From an uncultured Pelagibacteraceae bacterium (lineage in GTDB: Bacteria > Pseudomonadota > Alphaproteobacteria > Pelagibacterales > Pelagibacteraceae): DNA of 64,000 nucleotides. Within the stretch, counting starts at the first letter, position 1. Every line of letters begins with the position of its first letter. Of the stretch, positions 1 to 9,125 are shown in pieces. A program made the position numbers and the translations under genes. Below the pieces are notes generated by a model, which saw only the letters and a list, made by a program, of their open reading frames with translations, was not told the DNA's origin and searched no databases. Location of the stretch: positions 1 to 64,000 of the forward strand of contig CACJMB010000006.1 in assembly GCA_902594405.1 (NCBI GenBank). The letters are read 5' to 3'.

Positions 1-358
1 AAATCTTCAAAATATTAATTTATTTCCAATATTTGTAAGTAAAAATTTATATAATCCTCCAAAAAATATATTCCTTGTAGGAGATGCATTTTTTGCTTTT
101 TCACCTTCATTTGCACAGGGAGCTTCCCAATCAATTGAGGGGGCTAATGAATTATATGAATGTTTAATAAATAATAATAATTTTTATGATATCAGATTAA
201 AGAGAACAAAAATGATTAACAGTAGATCTAATTTCAATCAATTTGCCTTCCATTTATCAAATCCAATTATGATCATATTTAGAAATATTTTTTTAAAACT
301 TTTAACTAAAAATAAAAAATTTTTAGAAAGTTATTTGGGTAAAATTTATAAAAGTTAA
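1..358 (+). CDS. FAD-dependent monooxygenase, C-terminal part (cut by window start)
   Basis: Reading frame 2 is open from the window edge to a TAA at 356-358, giving about 118 residues. The segment GDAFFAFSPSFAQGASQSIE matches the conserved GD...P...GQG.N..IED motif in which FAD-dependent aromatic hydroxylases (UbiH, PHBH and relatives) hold the flavin ribityl chain. It is followed by the usual helical C-terminal region. The N-terminal Rossmann part lies outside the window, so the substrate cannot be named. The gene converges on ccrM and their 3' ends overlap by 4 bases. A ubiquinone hydroxylase is one possibility but not demonstrated. Confidence 0.7.
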   Translation, partial: NLQNINLFPIFVSKNLYNPPKNIFLVGDAFFAFSPSFAQGASQSIEGANELYECLINNNNFYDIRLKRTKMINSRSNFNQFAFHLSNPIMIIFRNIFLKLLTKNKKFLESYLGKIYKS

Positions 359-1425
359 TTTTTTGAAATTAATCTTTGTCTGAGATAATCAATAGGATAA
401 GTTCGTCCATTTATATCACAGTGCCAAAAAGTCCATCCGTTGCAACTTTCAGCTCCTAAAATAGTAGCTGCAACTTTGTGTATAGATCCCTCTGCTTGAT
501 TATGTTTTATACTACCATCAGCCATAATTCTGGCTGTTATTTTTTTCTTATTATCAAAAATATTAGTACCAGGTTTAATAATTCCAAGCTCAACTAATGA
601 ACCAAAAGGAATTCTTGGTTTTGATCTATTGTTTTTTAGCGTATCTAATAAATCGTCCTCAATTGGTTTTGTAGCTTTTATGCGTTGCTCAGCAGCTTTG
701 AAATAATTTTTTTCTTTTTCTATTCCAAAATAATTTCTTCCTAGTTTTTTTGCGACTGTAGCTGTTGTTCCTGATCCTAAAAAAGGATCAAGTATGAGGT
801 CATTTTTATTTGATGTAGCTAGTAAAATTCTATGTAATAGTGCTTCTGGTTTTTGCGTTGAGTGAATTTTTTTTCCATCCTTTTTAAGTCTTTCAGAACC
901 ATTGCATATTGGAAGATCCCAATTAGATCTCATTTGAAGATCATCATTTAAACATTTTAAAGATTGATAATTAAATGTGTATTTTGATTTCTCACTTTTA
1001 GAAGCCCATATTAAAGTTTCATGAGCGTTAGTAAAACGTGTACCTCTAAAGTTTGGCATTGGATTATTTTTATTCCAAATAACATCATTTAAAATCCAGA
1101 AACCTAGATTTTGTATTGCTGTGCCAACTCTAAAAATATTATGGTAGCTTCCTATAACCCAGATAGCTCCATCTTTTTTTAAAATTCTTTTACATTCACT
1201 AAGCCACTCATAGGTAAAATCATCATATTTTTTAAAATTTTCAAATTGATCCCATTTATCATTTACCGCACTAACCTTTGATCTATCTGGTCTAGTTAAT
1301 TCACTTTTTAATTGTAAGTTGTAAGGAGGATCAGCAAAAATTAAATCAAAAGTTTCACGTGGAATTCTTTTTAATTCTTCGAGACTATCTCCATTAATTA
1401 TTTTATTTTTGAAATCAGTTTTCAT
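355..1425 (-). CDS. ccrM: Cell-cycle DNA adenine methyltransferase CcrM (GANTC-specific)
   Basis: This 356-residue protein has the length and build of Caulobacter-type CcrM, which makes N6-methyladenine at GANTC. Motif IV is DPPYNLQL at residues 32-39, the catalytic DPPY in the form typical of CcrM. The AdoMet-binding motif FLGSGTT lies near residue 215 and is followed by FGIE, the beta-class order also seen in HinfI methylase. The last 90 residues (GTNIF... to WHCDINGR) form the C-terminal RAMA-like domain found in CcrM. No restriction partner lies beside it, as expected for an orphan regulatory methylase. The start ATG at 1425 follows closely behind a strong promoter that contains GANTC sites. 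Confidence 0.93.
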   Translation of the reverse strand: MKTDFKNKIINGDSLEELKRIPRETFDLIFADPPYNLQLKSELTRPDRSKVSAVNDKWDQFENFKKYDDFTYEWLSECKRILKKDGAIWVIGSYHNIFRVGTAIQNLGFWILNDVIWNKNNPMPNFRGTRFTNAHETLIWASKSEKSKYTFNYQSLKCLNDDLQMRSNWDLPICNGSERLKKDGKKIHSTQKPEALLHRILLATSNKNDLILDPFLGSGTTATVAKKLGRNYFGIEKEKNYFKAAEQRIKATKPIEDDLLDTLKNNRSKPRIPFGSLVELGIIKPGTNIFDNKKKITARIMADGSIKHNQAEGSIHKVAATILGAESCNGWTFWHCDINGRTYPIDYLRQRLISKN

Positions 1426-1437
1426 TTTTAAAAATTA

Positions 1438-1466
1438 ATTAGACTCCAAATGGATTCTTCGGTCAA
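1438..1466 (-). promoter_or_regulatory. ccrM promoter overlapped by GANTC sites
   Basis: On the minus strand, TTGACC (1466-1461) and TCTAAT (1443-1438) are separated by exactly 17 bases and match sigma-70 -35 and -10 boxes at 5 of 6 positions each. The predicted start falls about 6 bases before the ccrM ATG, so the mRNA would be nearly leaderless. GANTC sites lie at 1442-1446 (touching the -10), 1453-1457 (in the spacer) and 1486-1490 (upstream). Methylation-sensitive feedback is inferred from the known GANTC control of Caulobacter ccrM. Confidence 0.6.
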
Positions 1467-1529
1467 CCTGAGATTGAAAAATTTGGATTCGATTAGTGTT
1501 TCTAAATTAGAAGGTAACTAGATGTAGTG

Positions 1530-2093
1530 TTAATTTATTTTAGATATAGGTGAAAAAGTTTTTCTATGATGTTTAGTAATGCCTAATTTTTTCAAAGCTT
1601 TTAAGTGCTGTTTTGTTCCGTACCCAAAGTTTTTATCCCAATCATAGCCTTTATTTTTTTTTGATAAAGTAGTTATAAACTTATCTCTTGATACTTTTGC
1701 AATTATAGAAGCTGCCGAAATAGAGGGGATTTTTTTATCTCCTTTAATAACTGATTTTAAATTATAATTTTCTAACTCTGGAGTTTTGTTTCCATCTATC
1801 AGAACGTGTGTTGGTTTTCTCTTAAGTTTTTTGATGGCTCTTTTCATAGCCAGCAAACTTGCTTGAAGTATATTCAGCTTTTCTATTTCTTTGACAGAAG
1901 CTTTGCCTATGGACCAAGTAGAATTTTTTTTTATATATGTACACAGATACTCTCTCTCTTTTTTACTTAATGATTTTGAGTCTTTTAATAATTTCTGATT
2001 AATTGATTTTTTTAAAATTACTGCTGAAGCATACACAGGTCCAATTAAACTTCCTCTACCAACTTCATCAACCCCTGCAATTATCTTCATCAA
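1530..2093 (-). CDS. rnhB: Ribonuclease HII
   Basis: The 187-residue protein opens with AGVDEVGRGSLIGPVYASAV, the RNase HII signature with the metal-binding DE pair at residues 9-10. The other acidic positions appear in LIDGNK near residue 100 and in KVSRDKF further on. The enzyme cuts the RNA strand of RNA-DNA hybrids and excises single ribonucleotides from DNA. It overlaps the downstream-starting uracil-DNA glycosylase gene by 4 bases (ATGA-type overlap), so the two are co-transcribed leftward and read as a small DNA-repair pair. Length is slightly short for the family but all core motifs are present. Confidence 0.95.
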   Translation of the reverse strand: MMKIIAGVDEVGRGSLIGPVYASAVILKKSINQKLLKDSKSLSKKEREYLCTYIKKNSTWSIGKASVKEIEKLNILQASLLAMKRAIKKLKRKPTHVLIDGNKTPELENYNLKSVIKGDKKIPSISAASIIAKVSRDKFITTLSKKNKGYDWDKNFGYGTKQHLKALKKLGITKHHRKTFSPISKIN

Positions 2094-2809
2094 ATTTTTA
2101 ACTTTAGGTCTTTAATCTTGTCTCTTATTTTCTTTAAATCTTCCCATGAGTATTTTTTATTTTCTGGAAAACGGATGAGATAAGATGGATTAAAAGTTAT
2201 CATTAAAGGGAATGTTTTGTTTTTTAAAATCACTTCCTTCCAATGTCCTCTTTCAGCAGTTATTTTTTCGCTTATTCCTGTTATAGCCTCCATTGCTGAA
2301 CTACCCATTAAAACGATAATCTTTGGGTTTATAATTGATATATGCTCTTTCAAAAATACTGAGTACCTTTTAATCTCAGTTGAGGTTGGTTTTCTATCAT
2401 CAGGTGGTCTAAAATTGATTGCATAACTTGTATAAATATTTTGCCTCTTAATATTGATGGCTATAAGCATTTTGTTAAGAAGTTCGCCAACTTCACCTCC
2501 AAATGGGACACCCAACTTTTCTTCTTCAGCCCCAGGAGCCTCTCCAATTAACATTAAAGGGCTATTTATATTTCCCTCACCTAAAATAATTTTGTTTGAA
2601 TTTTCTTTCAATTTACAATTTTCAATTGAATTTATTTGATCTTTTAAATTTTTTAGTAATTCTTCTTTATTAGTTTGCAGAGTGCCATTTTTCGTTTCTA
2701 AAATATTAAATCTATTTATTGGCTTATCAGCGAATATAAATTTTGGCTCAATAGTATTAATTAGTTCTTGGTTTAATTTGGTATTTTGATTTATCACTTT
2801 TTTAGTCAT
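2090..2809 (-). CDS. Uracil-DNA glycosylase, family 4-like, Fe-S ligands lost
   Basis: The motif GEAPGAEEEKLGVPFGG at residues 89-105 is motif A of family 4/5 uracil-DNA glycosylases, which remove uracil from DNA. The fold continues through RPPDDRKPT near residue 135 to the substrate loop FNPSYLIR at 206-213. Canonical family 4 enzymes have four cysteines for a [4Fe-4S] cluster; aligned by eye, this protein keeps only C65, with K68, F133 and Y149 at the other positions. The usual histidine of motif B (HPS/HPA) is N207. An N-terminal extension of about 60 residues is present. The gene lies upstream of rnhB with a 4-base overlap. Family is clear; activity and exact subfamily are not. Confidence 0.8.
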   Translation of the reverse strand: MTKKVINQNTKLNQELINTIEPKFIFADKPINRFNILETKNGTLQTNKEELLKNLKDQINSIENCKLKENSNKIILGEGNINSPLMLIGEAPGAEEEKLGVPFGGEVGELLNKMLIAINIKRQNIYTSYAINFRPPDDRKPTSTEIKRYSVFLKEHISIINPKIIVLMGSSAMEAITGISEKITAERGHWKEVILKNKTFPLMITFNPSYLIRFPENKKYSWEDLKKIRDKIKDLKLKI

Positions 2810-2820
2810 AGTATGGTTAC

Positions 2821-4506
2821 ATGTTCCTAAAATTTCTAAAATTAATACTATTAATATTTATATCTTATCAGACACCTTTGTATTCTAAAAGTGCTACTTT
2901 TAATGATTTCAACTCAAGAGATTTGTCAAATTATTTTTCTGGAATTGTTGCATTTGAAAATCGAGATAATTCTGAAGCTTTAAAATTTTTTAACTTAACC
3001 AAAGTATTAATTAACAAACATGACAGTTATTTAAAAAGATATGTTAATTCTTTAGTTTTAGACAACAAAGTACCTCAAGCAATTAATGTATTAAATAACA
3101 ATGCAAACAAATCTAATTCAGATTTTTATGATGCGTATATAATTTTAATAATTGACAGTTTAAAAAAAAATAACTTTAAAAAGGCTGATGAATATTTAAC
3201 ACAAAGTTTAAAATTTCAAGATGAGGATAGGATAAACCTAGTTATATTTGAAACTTTAAAACAGTACATTTATACATTTAAAAATAAAAAAATATTAGAC
3301 AACAAAAAAAATTTTGGAAACTTGTCTCTTATAGCCGAGACATTCCAAAGATGTTATATTGAAGATAAAAAAACTTCGTCATTTTTTCTTAATTTAATAA
3401 ATAATCAGCAAGGTGATTATTCAAGATACATTTTCTTTTATCTTAATCATTTAATTGATAAAAATAAATTAAATGAAGCAAGATTAGTTGTTGAACAAAT
3501 TGATTATATAAATTCAACACTTTTACTTTCACAAAGCAAAAGTTGGGTAGACAAAGAAAAATTTGATGATTTTGGAAAAATTTTTTCATGCAAAGATCAT
3601 AATGATCTTGTAAGTGAGTTTTTATTTTTAATCTCTAATCTTTATTCTTCTCAGGATAATTTTGAGAAATCAAATTTTTACCTAAATTTGTCAAATTACT
3701 TAAATCCCATGTTTGAATTTAATTTGTCATTGGTTGCAGAAAATTTTTATCTCAATGATGAATTTGATAAAGTACAAAGAATCTTAAAAAACTTTAAAAA
3801 AGAAGATGAATTTTATTATTGGTTTAGATTAAAAAAAGAAGCTCAAATAATAATTCAACAGCAGGATTATGAAAATGGAATTAAATACATAGATTCAAAA
3901 TTTAATAAAATTGAAAATCCAAATATAAAAATGATTTTTGATTTAGCCAATTTTTATAAAAATTCTAAAAATTATGAAAAGGCAATAGATCGTTATACAG
4001 AAATTATTTTAACACTGGATGACAATTCACTTATCAAATCAGATGTATTGTATCGTAGAGGCGGTAGTTATGAAAGAATGGGCAATTATGAAAAGTCAGA
4101 TGAAGATTTATTGCATGCGCTTAAAATTGATCCTAGTGATGCATATATTTTGAATTACCTTGCTTACTCTTGGTTAGAACGTGATTATAAAATTAATGAA
4201 GCAATGGATATGTTGAAAACAGCATATGATTTAAAAAGCAATGATCCATATATTATTGATTCAATTGGATGGGCTTATTTTTTAATAGAGGATTATGTAG
4301 AAGCTGAAAAGTATTTAAAGAGAGCTGTAGAATTAATGCCAGATGACCCAATCGTGAATGATCATTATGGAGACATTTTATGGAAATTAAATCGAAAAAT
4401 TCAAGCAAGATATTTTTGGAACAACGTATTAAGTTTTGATGACACCGAAGACGATATGAGAGAAAAAATCAATATTAAAGTAATTAAGGGTCTTAAAAAT
4501 TCCTAA
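2821..4506 (+). CDS. Secreted or periplasmic TPR-repeat protein
   Basis: The 561-residue product begins with a hydrophobic signal-like segment (FLKFLKLILLIFISYQ) followed by YSKSA, so export is likely. The middle is helical. Residues from about 365 to the end contain at least four tetratricopeptide repeats, recognisable as NYEKAIDRYTEII, NYEKSDEDLLHALKIDPSDA, DPYIIDSIGWAYFLIEDYVEA and AEKYLKRAVELMPDDP. The architecture resembles alphaproteobacterial TPR proteins encoded next to ispE. The stop codon directly abuts the ispE ATG (TAAATG), which suggests translational coupling. Its partners and role cannot be read from the sequence. Confidence 0.75.
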   Translation: MFLKFLKLILLIFISYQTPLYSKSATFNDFNSRDLSNYFSGIVAFENRDNSEALKFFNLTKVLINKHDSYLKRYVNSLVLDNKVPQAINVLNNNANKSNSDFYDAYIILIIDSLKKNNFKKADEYLTQSLKFQDEDRINLVIFETLKQYIYTFKNKKILDNKKNFGNLSLIAETFQRCYIEDKKTSSFFLNLINNQQGDYSRYIFFYLNHLIDKNKLNEARLVVEQIDYINSTLLLSQSKSWVDKEKFDDFGKIFSCKDHNDLVSEFLFLISNLYSSQDNFEKSNFYLNLSNYLNPMFEFNLSLVAENFYLNDEFDKVQRILKNFKKEDEFYYWFRLKKEAQIIIQQQDYENGIKYIDSKFNKIENPNIKMIFDLANFYKNSKNYEKAIDRYTEIILTLDDNSLIKSDVLYRRGGSYERMGNYEKSDEDLLHALKIDPSDAYILNYLAYSWLERDYKINEAMDMLKTAYDLKSNDPYIIDSIGWAYFLIEDYVEAEKYLKRAVELMPDDPIVNDHYGDILWKLNRKIQARYFWNNVLSFDDTEDDMREKINIKVIKGLKNS

Positions 4507-5352
4507 ATGAAAATTAATAAAATTAAATCTAATGCAAAGTTAAATTTAGCACTAAATATCACTGGAAAAAAAAAGGTTTTACATAAAATTGAAAGTATAA
4601 TTGGTTTCATAGATTTACATGATGTTATTTCGATAAATCAACATAATGGAAAAAAACACCACATTTCTTTTTATGGAAAGTTTTCTAAAAATATTGGAAA
4701 AAAAAATACTGTTCAAAGATTATTTCAGATACTAGATAAAGAAAATTTATTAAAAAATAAAAAATTCAAAGTTAAAATTAAAAAATTAATCCCTCAAGAA
4801 GCTGGGTTGGGTGGGGGATCGATGAACGCAGCTAGTGTGTTTAATTATCTGGTTAAAAAAAAAATTATTAATCCTAATCATCAAAAAACTCGAACTATCT
4901 GTGACTTGGTTGGTTCAGATGTTATTCTGGGAACCATTTCATCCAGCTGTGTGTTGTCATCAGGTGGTAAAATAAAAAAGATTTATGATGCTACAAAATA
5001 TTACTCTACTTTAGTAAAGCCTGATTTTGGGTGCTCTACAAAAAAAATATACTCTTCAGTTCGAAACTATACAAAACCAAAATATAACAAACCTAAAAAA
5101 AACATGTTTGGAGCAAAATATTTGATTGATCAACAAAATGCCCTTGAAACAATAGCACTCAAAAAATATCCAAAACTTAAAAAAATAAAGTTGTTCTTAG
5201 AAAGTACAAATAATCCATTATTTGTAAGAATGACTGGTTCAGGATCAACAATTGTTGCCTACTATAATTCATTAAAGAGTTGTAAATTGGCAAAAGCTAA
5301 ATTTAAAAGAAAATATAAAAATTATTGGTGTGTTACAGCAAAAACTATATGA
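4507..5352 (+). CDS. ispE: 4-diphosphocytidyl-2-C-methyl-D-erythritol kinase
   Basis: This GHMP-family kinase phosphorylates CDP-methylerythritol in the MEP route to isoprenoids. Seen in the sequence: KSNAKLNLALNITGKK at residues 7-22 (substrate-binding lysine), the ATP loop PQEAGLGGGSMNAA near residue 97, GSDVILG with the catalytic aspartate near 138, and the C-terminal glycine motif TGSGSTIVAYY. At 281 residues it is normal length. It directly follows the TPR gene with no gap and precedes tRNA-Gln. The protein is very lysine-rich, as expected from an AT-rich genome. Confidence 0.93.
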   Translation: MKINKIKSNAKLNLALNITGKKKVLHKIESIIGFIDLHDVISINQHNGKKHHISFYGKFSKNIGKKNTVQRLFQILDKENLLKNKKFKVKIKKLIPQEAGLGGGSMNAASVFNYLVKKKIINPNHQKTRTICDLVGSDVILGTISSSCVLSSGGKIKKIYDATKYYSTLVKPDFGCSTKKIYSSVRNYTKPKYNKPKKNMFGAKYLIDQQNALETIALKKYPKLKKIKLFLESTNNPLFVRMTGSGSTIVAYYNSLKSCKLAKAKFKRKYKNYWCVTAKTI

Positions 5353-5385
5353 ATTTTATATTTTTATGTTATAGGAAACTAGTAT

Positions 5386-5459
5386 TGGGGCGTAGCCAAG
5401 CGGTAAGGCACGGGTTTTTGGTACCTGCATCCTAGGTTCGAATCCTAGCGCCCCAGCCA
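5386..5459 (+). tRNA. tRNA-Gln (anticodon TTG)
   Basis: Acceptor stem TGGGGCG pairs with CGCCCCA. The anticodon stem CGGGT/ACCTG encloses the loop TTTTGGT with anticodon TTG. The T arm CTAGG-TTCGAAT-CCTAG is canonical. Discriminator G and a genomically encoded CCA are present. The gene stands alone between ispE and cca. Confidence 0.96.
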
Positions 5460-5462
5460 TTT

Positions 5463-6737
5463 ATGAAAAATTTTTTAGATAAATTTTTTTCCCGATCAAA
5501 AAATCTTGATTATATCAGTCAAAATTTAAGACAAATTACTTTAACAACACCAGTAAATAAAATTTTTGAAGCAATTAATAATTTTTCAGAGAAAAGTGAA
5601 ATCAGATATGTGGGTGGGTGTGTAAGAAAAGTGATAAAAAAAGAAAATGTTGATGATATTGACCTAGCAACTAATTTAACTCCTCTGGAAGTTTGTGAGG
5701 CTCTTAAAAACAAACAAATAAGTTATTACGAAACAGGAATTGAACACGGAACTATAACAGCAATAATTGATGAATATAAATATGAAATTACTTCTTTAAG
5801 GAAAGACGTCTCAACTGATGGAAGGCATGCGGAAGTAGAATTCTCTTTAGATTGGAAGGAAGATGCCTCTAGAAGGGATTTTACTATCAATTCAATTTAT
5901 GCAGATGGTGATGGTAATTTATTTGATCCATTTAATGGTAAAAAAGATTTGGAGGATGGTTGTATTAATTTTATTGGCAATGCGGAAAAAAGAATTCAAG
6001 AGGATTATTTGCGTATTTTAAGGTATTTAAGATTTTATTTAAACTACTCAAATCACAAGCACCAGTCAGAAATAGTAAAAAATATAAAAAAAAATATTGA
6101 TGGAATTTCAAATATATCATCTGAAAGGTTAATCGATGAGCTAAAAAAAATAACTAGTTCAAATGGATTTTTAAAACTCTTCAAAGATAAAGAAAGTTTA
6201 GAACTCATAGAAATAATTTTCCCTCAATTAAAGAATATTAAAAATTTTAAAAAACAAAACTCTTATGCTGCAGAGAATTTTTTAAAAATTGACTTTATAT
6301 TTTTAATTGCGCTTTTAGTGATTGATGGGACTGATAATGCTGATTATTTTCTTTATAAATTTAAAATATCCAACAAAGATAAGAAAAGATTAAAATTAAT
6401 TGATCTTTTTTATAGAGAAAAAGTAACTTTAAACAACTTTACAGAGAAAAACTTGAATAAATTTTTTTATTTTAATGGGCGACAGGCTGTAATAGATATA
6501 ATTAATTTTAAAATATTTATCTCAAACAAAGTAGAGAAAAAACTAATCAAACTATTAGATACTTATAAAGAGAAAGTAATTCCAACTTTGCCAATAGGGG
6601 CTGATCTATTAATGTCTAAATTTCAAATTCCTGAGGGCAAAACTTTAGGTAATAAATTAAAAAGGATAGAAGAAACTTGGGTTCAAAACGGATTTCAAAT
6701 TTCAGATAAGCAGGTTCAACAAATAGTTAAAAGTTAA
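5463..6737 (+). CDS. cca: CCA tRNA nucleotidyltransferase / poly(A) polymerase family
   Basis: A class II nucleotidyltransferase of 424 residues. The catalytic head shows RYVGGCVRK (GG at 51-52), the metal-binding pair in DDIDLAT (D65 and D67), SLRKD, and the nucleotide-recognition motif RRDFTINS near residue 138. The C-terminal half is the helical tRNA-binding body. It adds or repairs the 3' CCA of tRNAs. The three tRNAs in this window already encode CCA, so repair or quality control would be its main job for them. The start ATG lies 3 bases after tRNA-Gln, hinting at joint transcription. A poly(A) polymerase activity cannot be excluded from motifs alone. Confidence 0.92.
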   Translation: MKNFLDKFFSRSKNLDYISQNLRQITLTTPVNKIFEAINNFSEKSEIRYVGGCVRKVIKKENVDDIDLATNLTPLEVCEALKNKQISYYETGIEHGTITAIIDEYKYEITSLRKDVSTDGRHAEVEFSLDWKEDASRRDFTINSIYADGDGNLFDPFNGKKDLEDGCINFIGNAEKRIQEDYLRILRYLRFYLNYSNHKHQSEIVKNIKKNIDGISNISSERLIDELKKITSSNGFLKLFKDKESLELIEIIFPQLKNIKNFKKQNSYAAENFLKIDFIFLIALLVIDGTDNADYFLYKFKISNKDKKRLKLIDLFYREKVTLNNFTEKNLNKFFYFNGRQAVIDIINFKIFISNKVEKKLIKLLDTYKEKVIPTLPIGADLLMSKFQIPEGKTLGNKLKRIEETWVQNGFQISDKQVQQIVKS

Positions 6738-7210
6738 ATATATTTAACGTCTTTAATTTCAAAATTTTTTACACCAGAAGGTGTATTTATTTCAACTAAA
6801 TCACTTTTATTTTTTCCAATCAAACCTTTGCCAATTGGTGATTGAAAGTAAATTAGTTTTTGTTTTAAATCTGCCTCATCTCTTCCAACAATTTTATAAT
6901 TTATTTTTTCACCAGTATCTAAATCTTCTAAATAAACTGTAGATCCAAAAATTACTTTTCCTTCATTGTTTAGTTTTGTAACGTCAATAACATTTGCTCT
7001 TGCAATAATATCGTTAATTTCTGTAATTCTTCCCTCGTTATGAGATTGTTCTTCTTTAGCTGCATGATATTCAGCATTTTCTTTAAGGTCTCCATGGGAT
7101 CTCGCTTCAGCAATTGCAGCTACTATCTCAGGTCTTTTTTTTTCTTTTAAAAAAACTAATTCCTCTTTTAGTTTATTTAATCCGTTTAATGTTATTGGCT
7201 CTTTATCCAT
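6734..7210 (-). CDS. greA: Transcription elongation factor GreA
   Basis: The coiled-coil N-terminal domain contains [20 protein letters not shown] and the tip motif [20 protein letters not shown]; its acidic residues stimulate transcript cleavage by backtracked RNA polymerase. The C-terminal FKBP-like domain ends in [20 protein letters not shown]-type sequence. I place the start at the ATG 7210 ([14 protein letters not shown]), giving 158 residues, the family norm. A longer frame would need a TTG at 7231 and would overlap hemF. The 3' end overlaps the convergent cca gene by 4 bases. Confidence 0.95.
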   Translation of the reverse strand: MDKEPITLNGLNKLKEELVFLKEKKRPEIVAAIAEARSHGDLKENAEYHAAKEEQSHNEGRITEINDIIARANVIDVTKLNNEGKVIFGSTVYLEDLDTGEKINYKIVGRDEADLKQKLIYFQSPIGKGLIGKNKSDLVEINTPSGVKNFEIKDVKYI

Positions 7211-7214
7211 TTTT

Positions 7215-8042
7215 TTATTTCCATTTTGCAACCGGAGGTAATGACATCAAAATTCCCTCAACATTACCACCAGTTTGTAGCCCAAATTTTGTTCCTCTAT
7301 CATAGAGCAAATTAAATTCTGCGTATCGACCTCTTTTAATATACTGAAACTCTTTATCTTTTAAAGTCCATTTTCTTTTTAATTTTTTTTTAATTATTTC
7401 ATTAAATAGCATTTGAAATGTAACACCAACATCTCTGACAAATTTAAAGTCATTTTCAAAATTATCATTTTTATAGTCAAAAAAGATTCCACCTATTCCT
7501 CTTGCTTCTTTTCTGTGAGGTAAATAAAAATATTCATCACACCACTTTTTATATTTTTTATAATAATTTTTATTATGTCTATCGCACATTGCCTTTAATA
7601 TTTTATGAAAGTTTTTCTTCTCTTTTTCATCTTTTATTGCTGGGGTTACATCCATACCTCCACCAAACCAATTCTTAGTTGTACAAATAAATCTGGTATT
7701 AAAATGCATTGCAGGAATATGGGGATTTTGCATGTGCATAACTATTGATATTCCTGATGCCCAAAATCTAGGATCTTTACTTGCCCCTGGTATATTCTTT
7801 TGAAATTGCTTAGGAAATTTTCCATAAACTTTAGAAAAATTTACTCCTACTTTTTCAAAAATTTTTCCACTTTTAAGAATTCTATATTCACCACCACCCT
7901 CATCTTTTTTATTGCTTCTTTTCCAAGAAGTTGATTCAAAATTTGCTTTATTTTCCTCAATTTTTAAAATGTCGTCGCATATTGCATTTTGTAATAGCTT
8001 AAACCAGTTACTCGCTAAGTCCTTTTTGATTGAAATGTCCAT
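7215..8042 (-). CDS. hemF: Oxygen-dependent coproporphyrinogen III oxidase
   Basis: This 275-residue enzyme carries out the aerobic oxidative decarboxylation of coproporphyrinogen III to protoporphyrinogen IX in heme synthesis. Family motifs are clear: a glycine-rich segment [27 protein letters not shown] with the metal-binding histidine, [25 protein letters not shown], and [20 protein letters not shown] near the C-terminus. Use of the O2-dependent form suits an aerobic surface-water organism. It lies between greA and trmL on the same strand with 1-4 base gaps, so the three probably form one leftward unit. Confidence 0.96.
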   Translation of the reverse strand: MDISIKKDLASNWFKLLQNAICDDILKIEENKANFESTSWKRSNKKDEGGGEYRILKSGKIFEKVGVNFSKVYGKFPKQFQKNIPGASKDPRFWASGISIVMHMQNPHIPAMHFNTRFICTTKNWFGGGMDVTPAIKDEKEKKNFHKILKAMCDRHNKNYYKKYKKWCDEYFYLPHRKEARGIGGIFFDYKNDNFENDFKFVRDVGVTFQMLFNEIIKKKLKRKWTLKDKEFQYIKRGRYAEFNLLYDRGTKFGLQTGGNVEGILMSLPPVAKWK

Positions 8043-8043
8043 T

Positions 8044-8517
8044 TTATATTAATTCTATTTGACGCAAACTTTCTGCCAAAACAATGGCAACAGACGATGC
8101 AATATTAAGAGATCTTGCTTGATCATTCATTGGTATTTTTAAACGATTTTTAATAATTTTATGAACCTCTTCGGGTACCCCAGCACTTTCTCTTCCAAAC
8201 AAAATAGTATCATCAGGCTTAAATTTAAATTTAGTATAATTTATTGAACCCTTAGTTGTCATCAATACGATTCTTTGTTTCTTCTTTGCCTCAAAAAATT
8301 TTTCAGAACTTTGATAAAATTCTATTTGACTATAGTCCATATAGTCCATAACCACCCTTTTAAATCGTTTATCTGATAATAGAAAGCCACATGGTTCAAT
8401 TATTTCTAGTTTAGCACCCAAACAAGCACAAGTTCTTATGATTGCAGCAGTATTCTGAGGTATATCAGGCTCATACAAAGCTATTTTGGGTCCTAAAATT
8501 GTTGAATTATGTGTCAT
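8044..8517 (-). CDS. trmL: tRNA (cytidine/uridine-34 2'-O)-methyltransferase
   Basis: A compact SPOUT (SpoU) methylase of 157 residues, the size of TrmL/YibK, which consists of the knotted domain only. Motif 1 is LYEPDIPQNTAAIIRTCACL, motif 2 is the LFGRESAGVPEEV region, and motif 3 is IPMNDQARSLNIASSVAIVL. TrmL methylates the wobble ribose in tRNA-Leu isoacceptors. It is the first gene of the leftward group trmL-hemF-greA and is divergent from the bc1 operon, whose promoter must lie in the 92 bases between them. Confidence 0.9.
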   Translation of the reverse strand: MTHNSTILGPKIALYEPDIPQNTAAIIRTCACLGAKLEIIEPCGFLLSDKRFKRVVMDYMDYSQIEFYQSSEKFFEAKKKQRIVLMTTKGSINYTKFKFKPDDTILFGRESAGVPEEVHKIIKNRLKIPMNDQARSLNIASSVAIVLAESLRQIELI

Positions 8518-8609
8518 TCTTTCAGTAGTAAAATAATTATTTTATATTATATGAATTCGTATATTAACTATTTTAAATCAAAAAGAGATAATAATAAAAG
8601 CTACTAAAA

Positions 8610-9119
8610 GTGTCTGAAAAAAAAACAAAAAGAAGAGATTTTTTATTTACAGCTACCACAGCTGTAGGAGCTGTTGGTGCAGCTGCAGTGGTGTGGCCAA
8701 TGATAGATCAAATGAATCCAGACGCTTCTGTTAAAGCATTAGCTAGTACAGAGGTTGATGTAAGTTCATTAACACCTGGAAATACATTGACTGTTTTATG
8801 GAGAGGTAAACCAGTCTTTATAAGAAGAAGAACTCAGGAAGAAATTGATGAGGCAAGAAAAGTTAAGATGGAGGATTTAATTCATCCAGAAAAAGATGAA
8901 GATAGAGCAAAAAACCCCGAGTGGCTTGTTATGTTAGGTGTATGTACACACCTTGGATGTGTACCTCTAAATGATAAAGGTGATTATAATGGGTGGTTCT
9001 GTCCATGTCATGGATCTCATTATGATACTTCTGGAAGAATTAGAAAAGGACCAGCACCTTGGAATATGGAAGTGCCTAAATACGAATTCGTTGATGCAAA
9101 GACAATTAAAATTGGATAA
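8610..9119 (+). CDS. petA: Ubiquinol-cytochrome c reductase Rieske iron-sulfur subunit
   Basis: The 169-residue protein has a twin-arginine style N-terminus ([18 protein letters not shown]) that also acts as the single membrane anchor. The two [2Fe-2S] cluster boxes are CTHLGC and CPCHGSHYD, each supplying one Cys and one His ligand plus the disulfide cysteine. It oxidises ubiquinol at the Qo site of the bc1 complex. The start is a GTG. It is the first gene of petABC with a 6-base gap to petB. Confidence 0.96.
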   Translation: MSEKKTKRRDFLFTATTAVGAVGAAAVVWPMIDQMNPDASVKALASTEVDVSSLTPGNTLTVLWRGKPVFIRRRTQEEIDEARKVKMEDLIHPEKDEDRAKNPEWLVMLGVCTHLGCVPLNDKGDYNGWFCPCHGSHYDTSGRIRKGPAPWNMEVPKYEFVDAKTIKIG

Positions 9120-9125
9120 AGAAAA

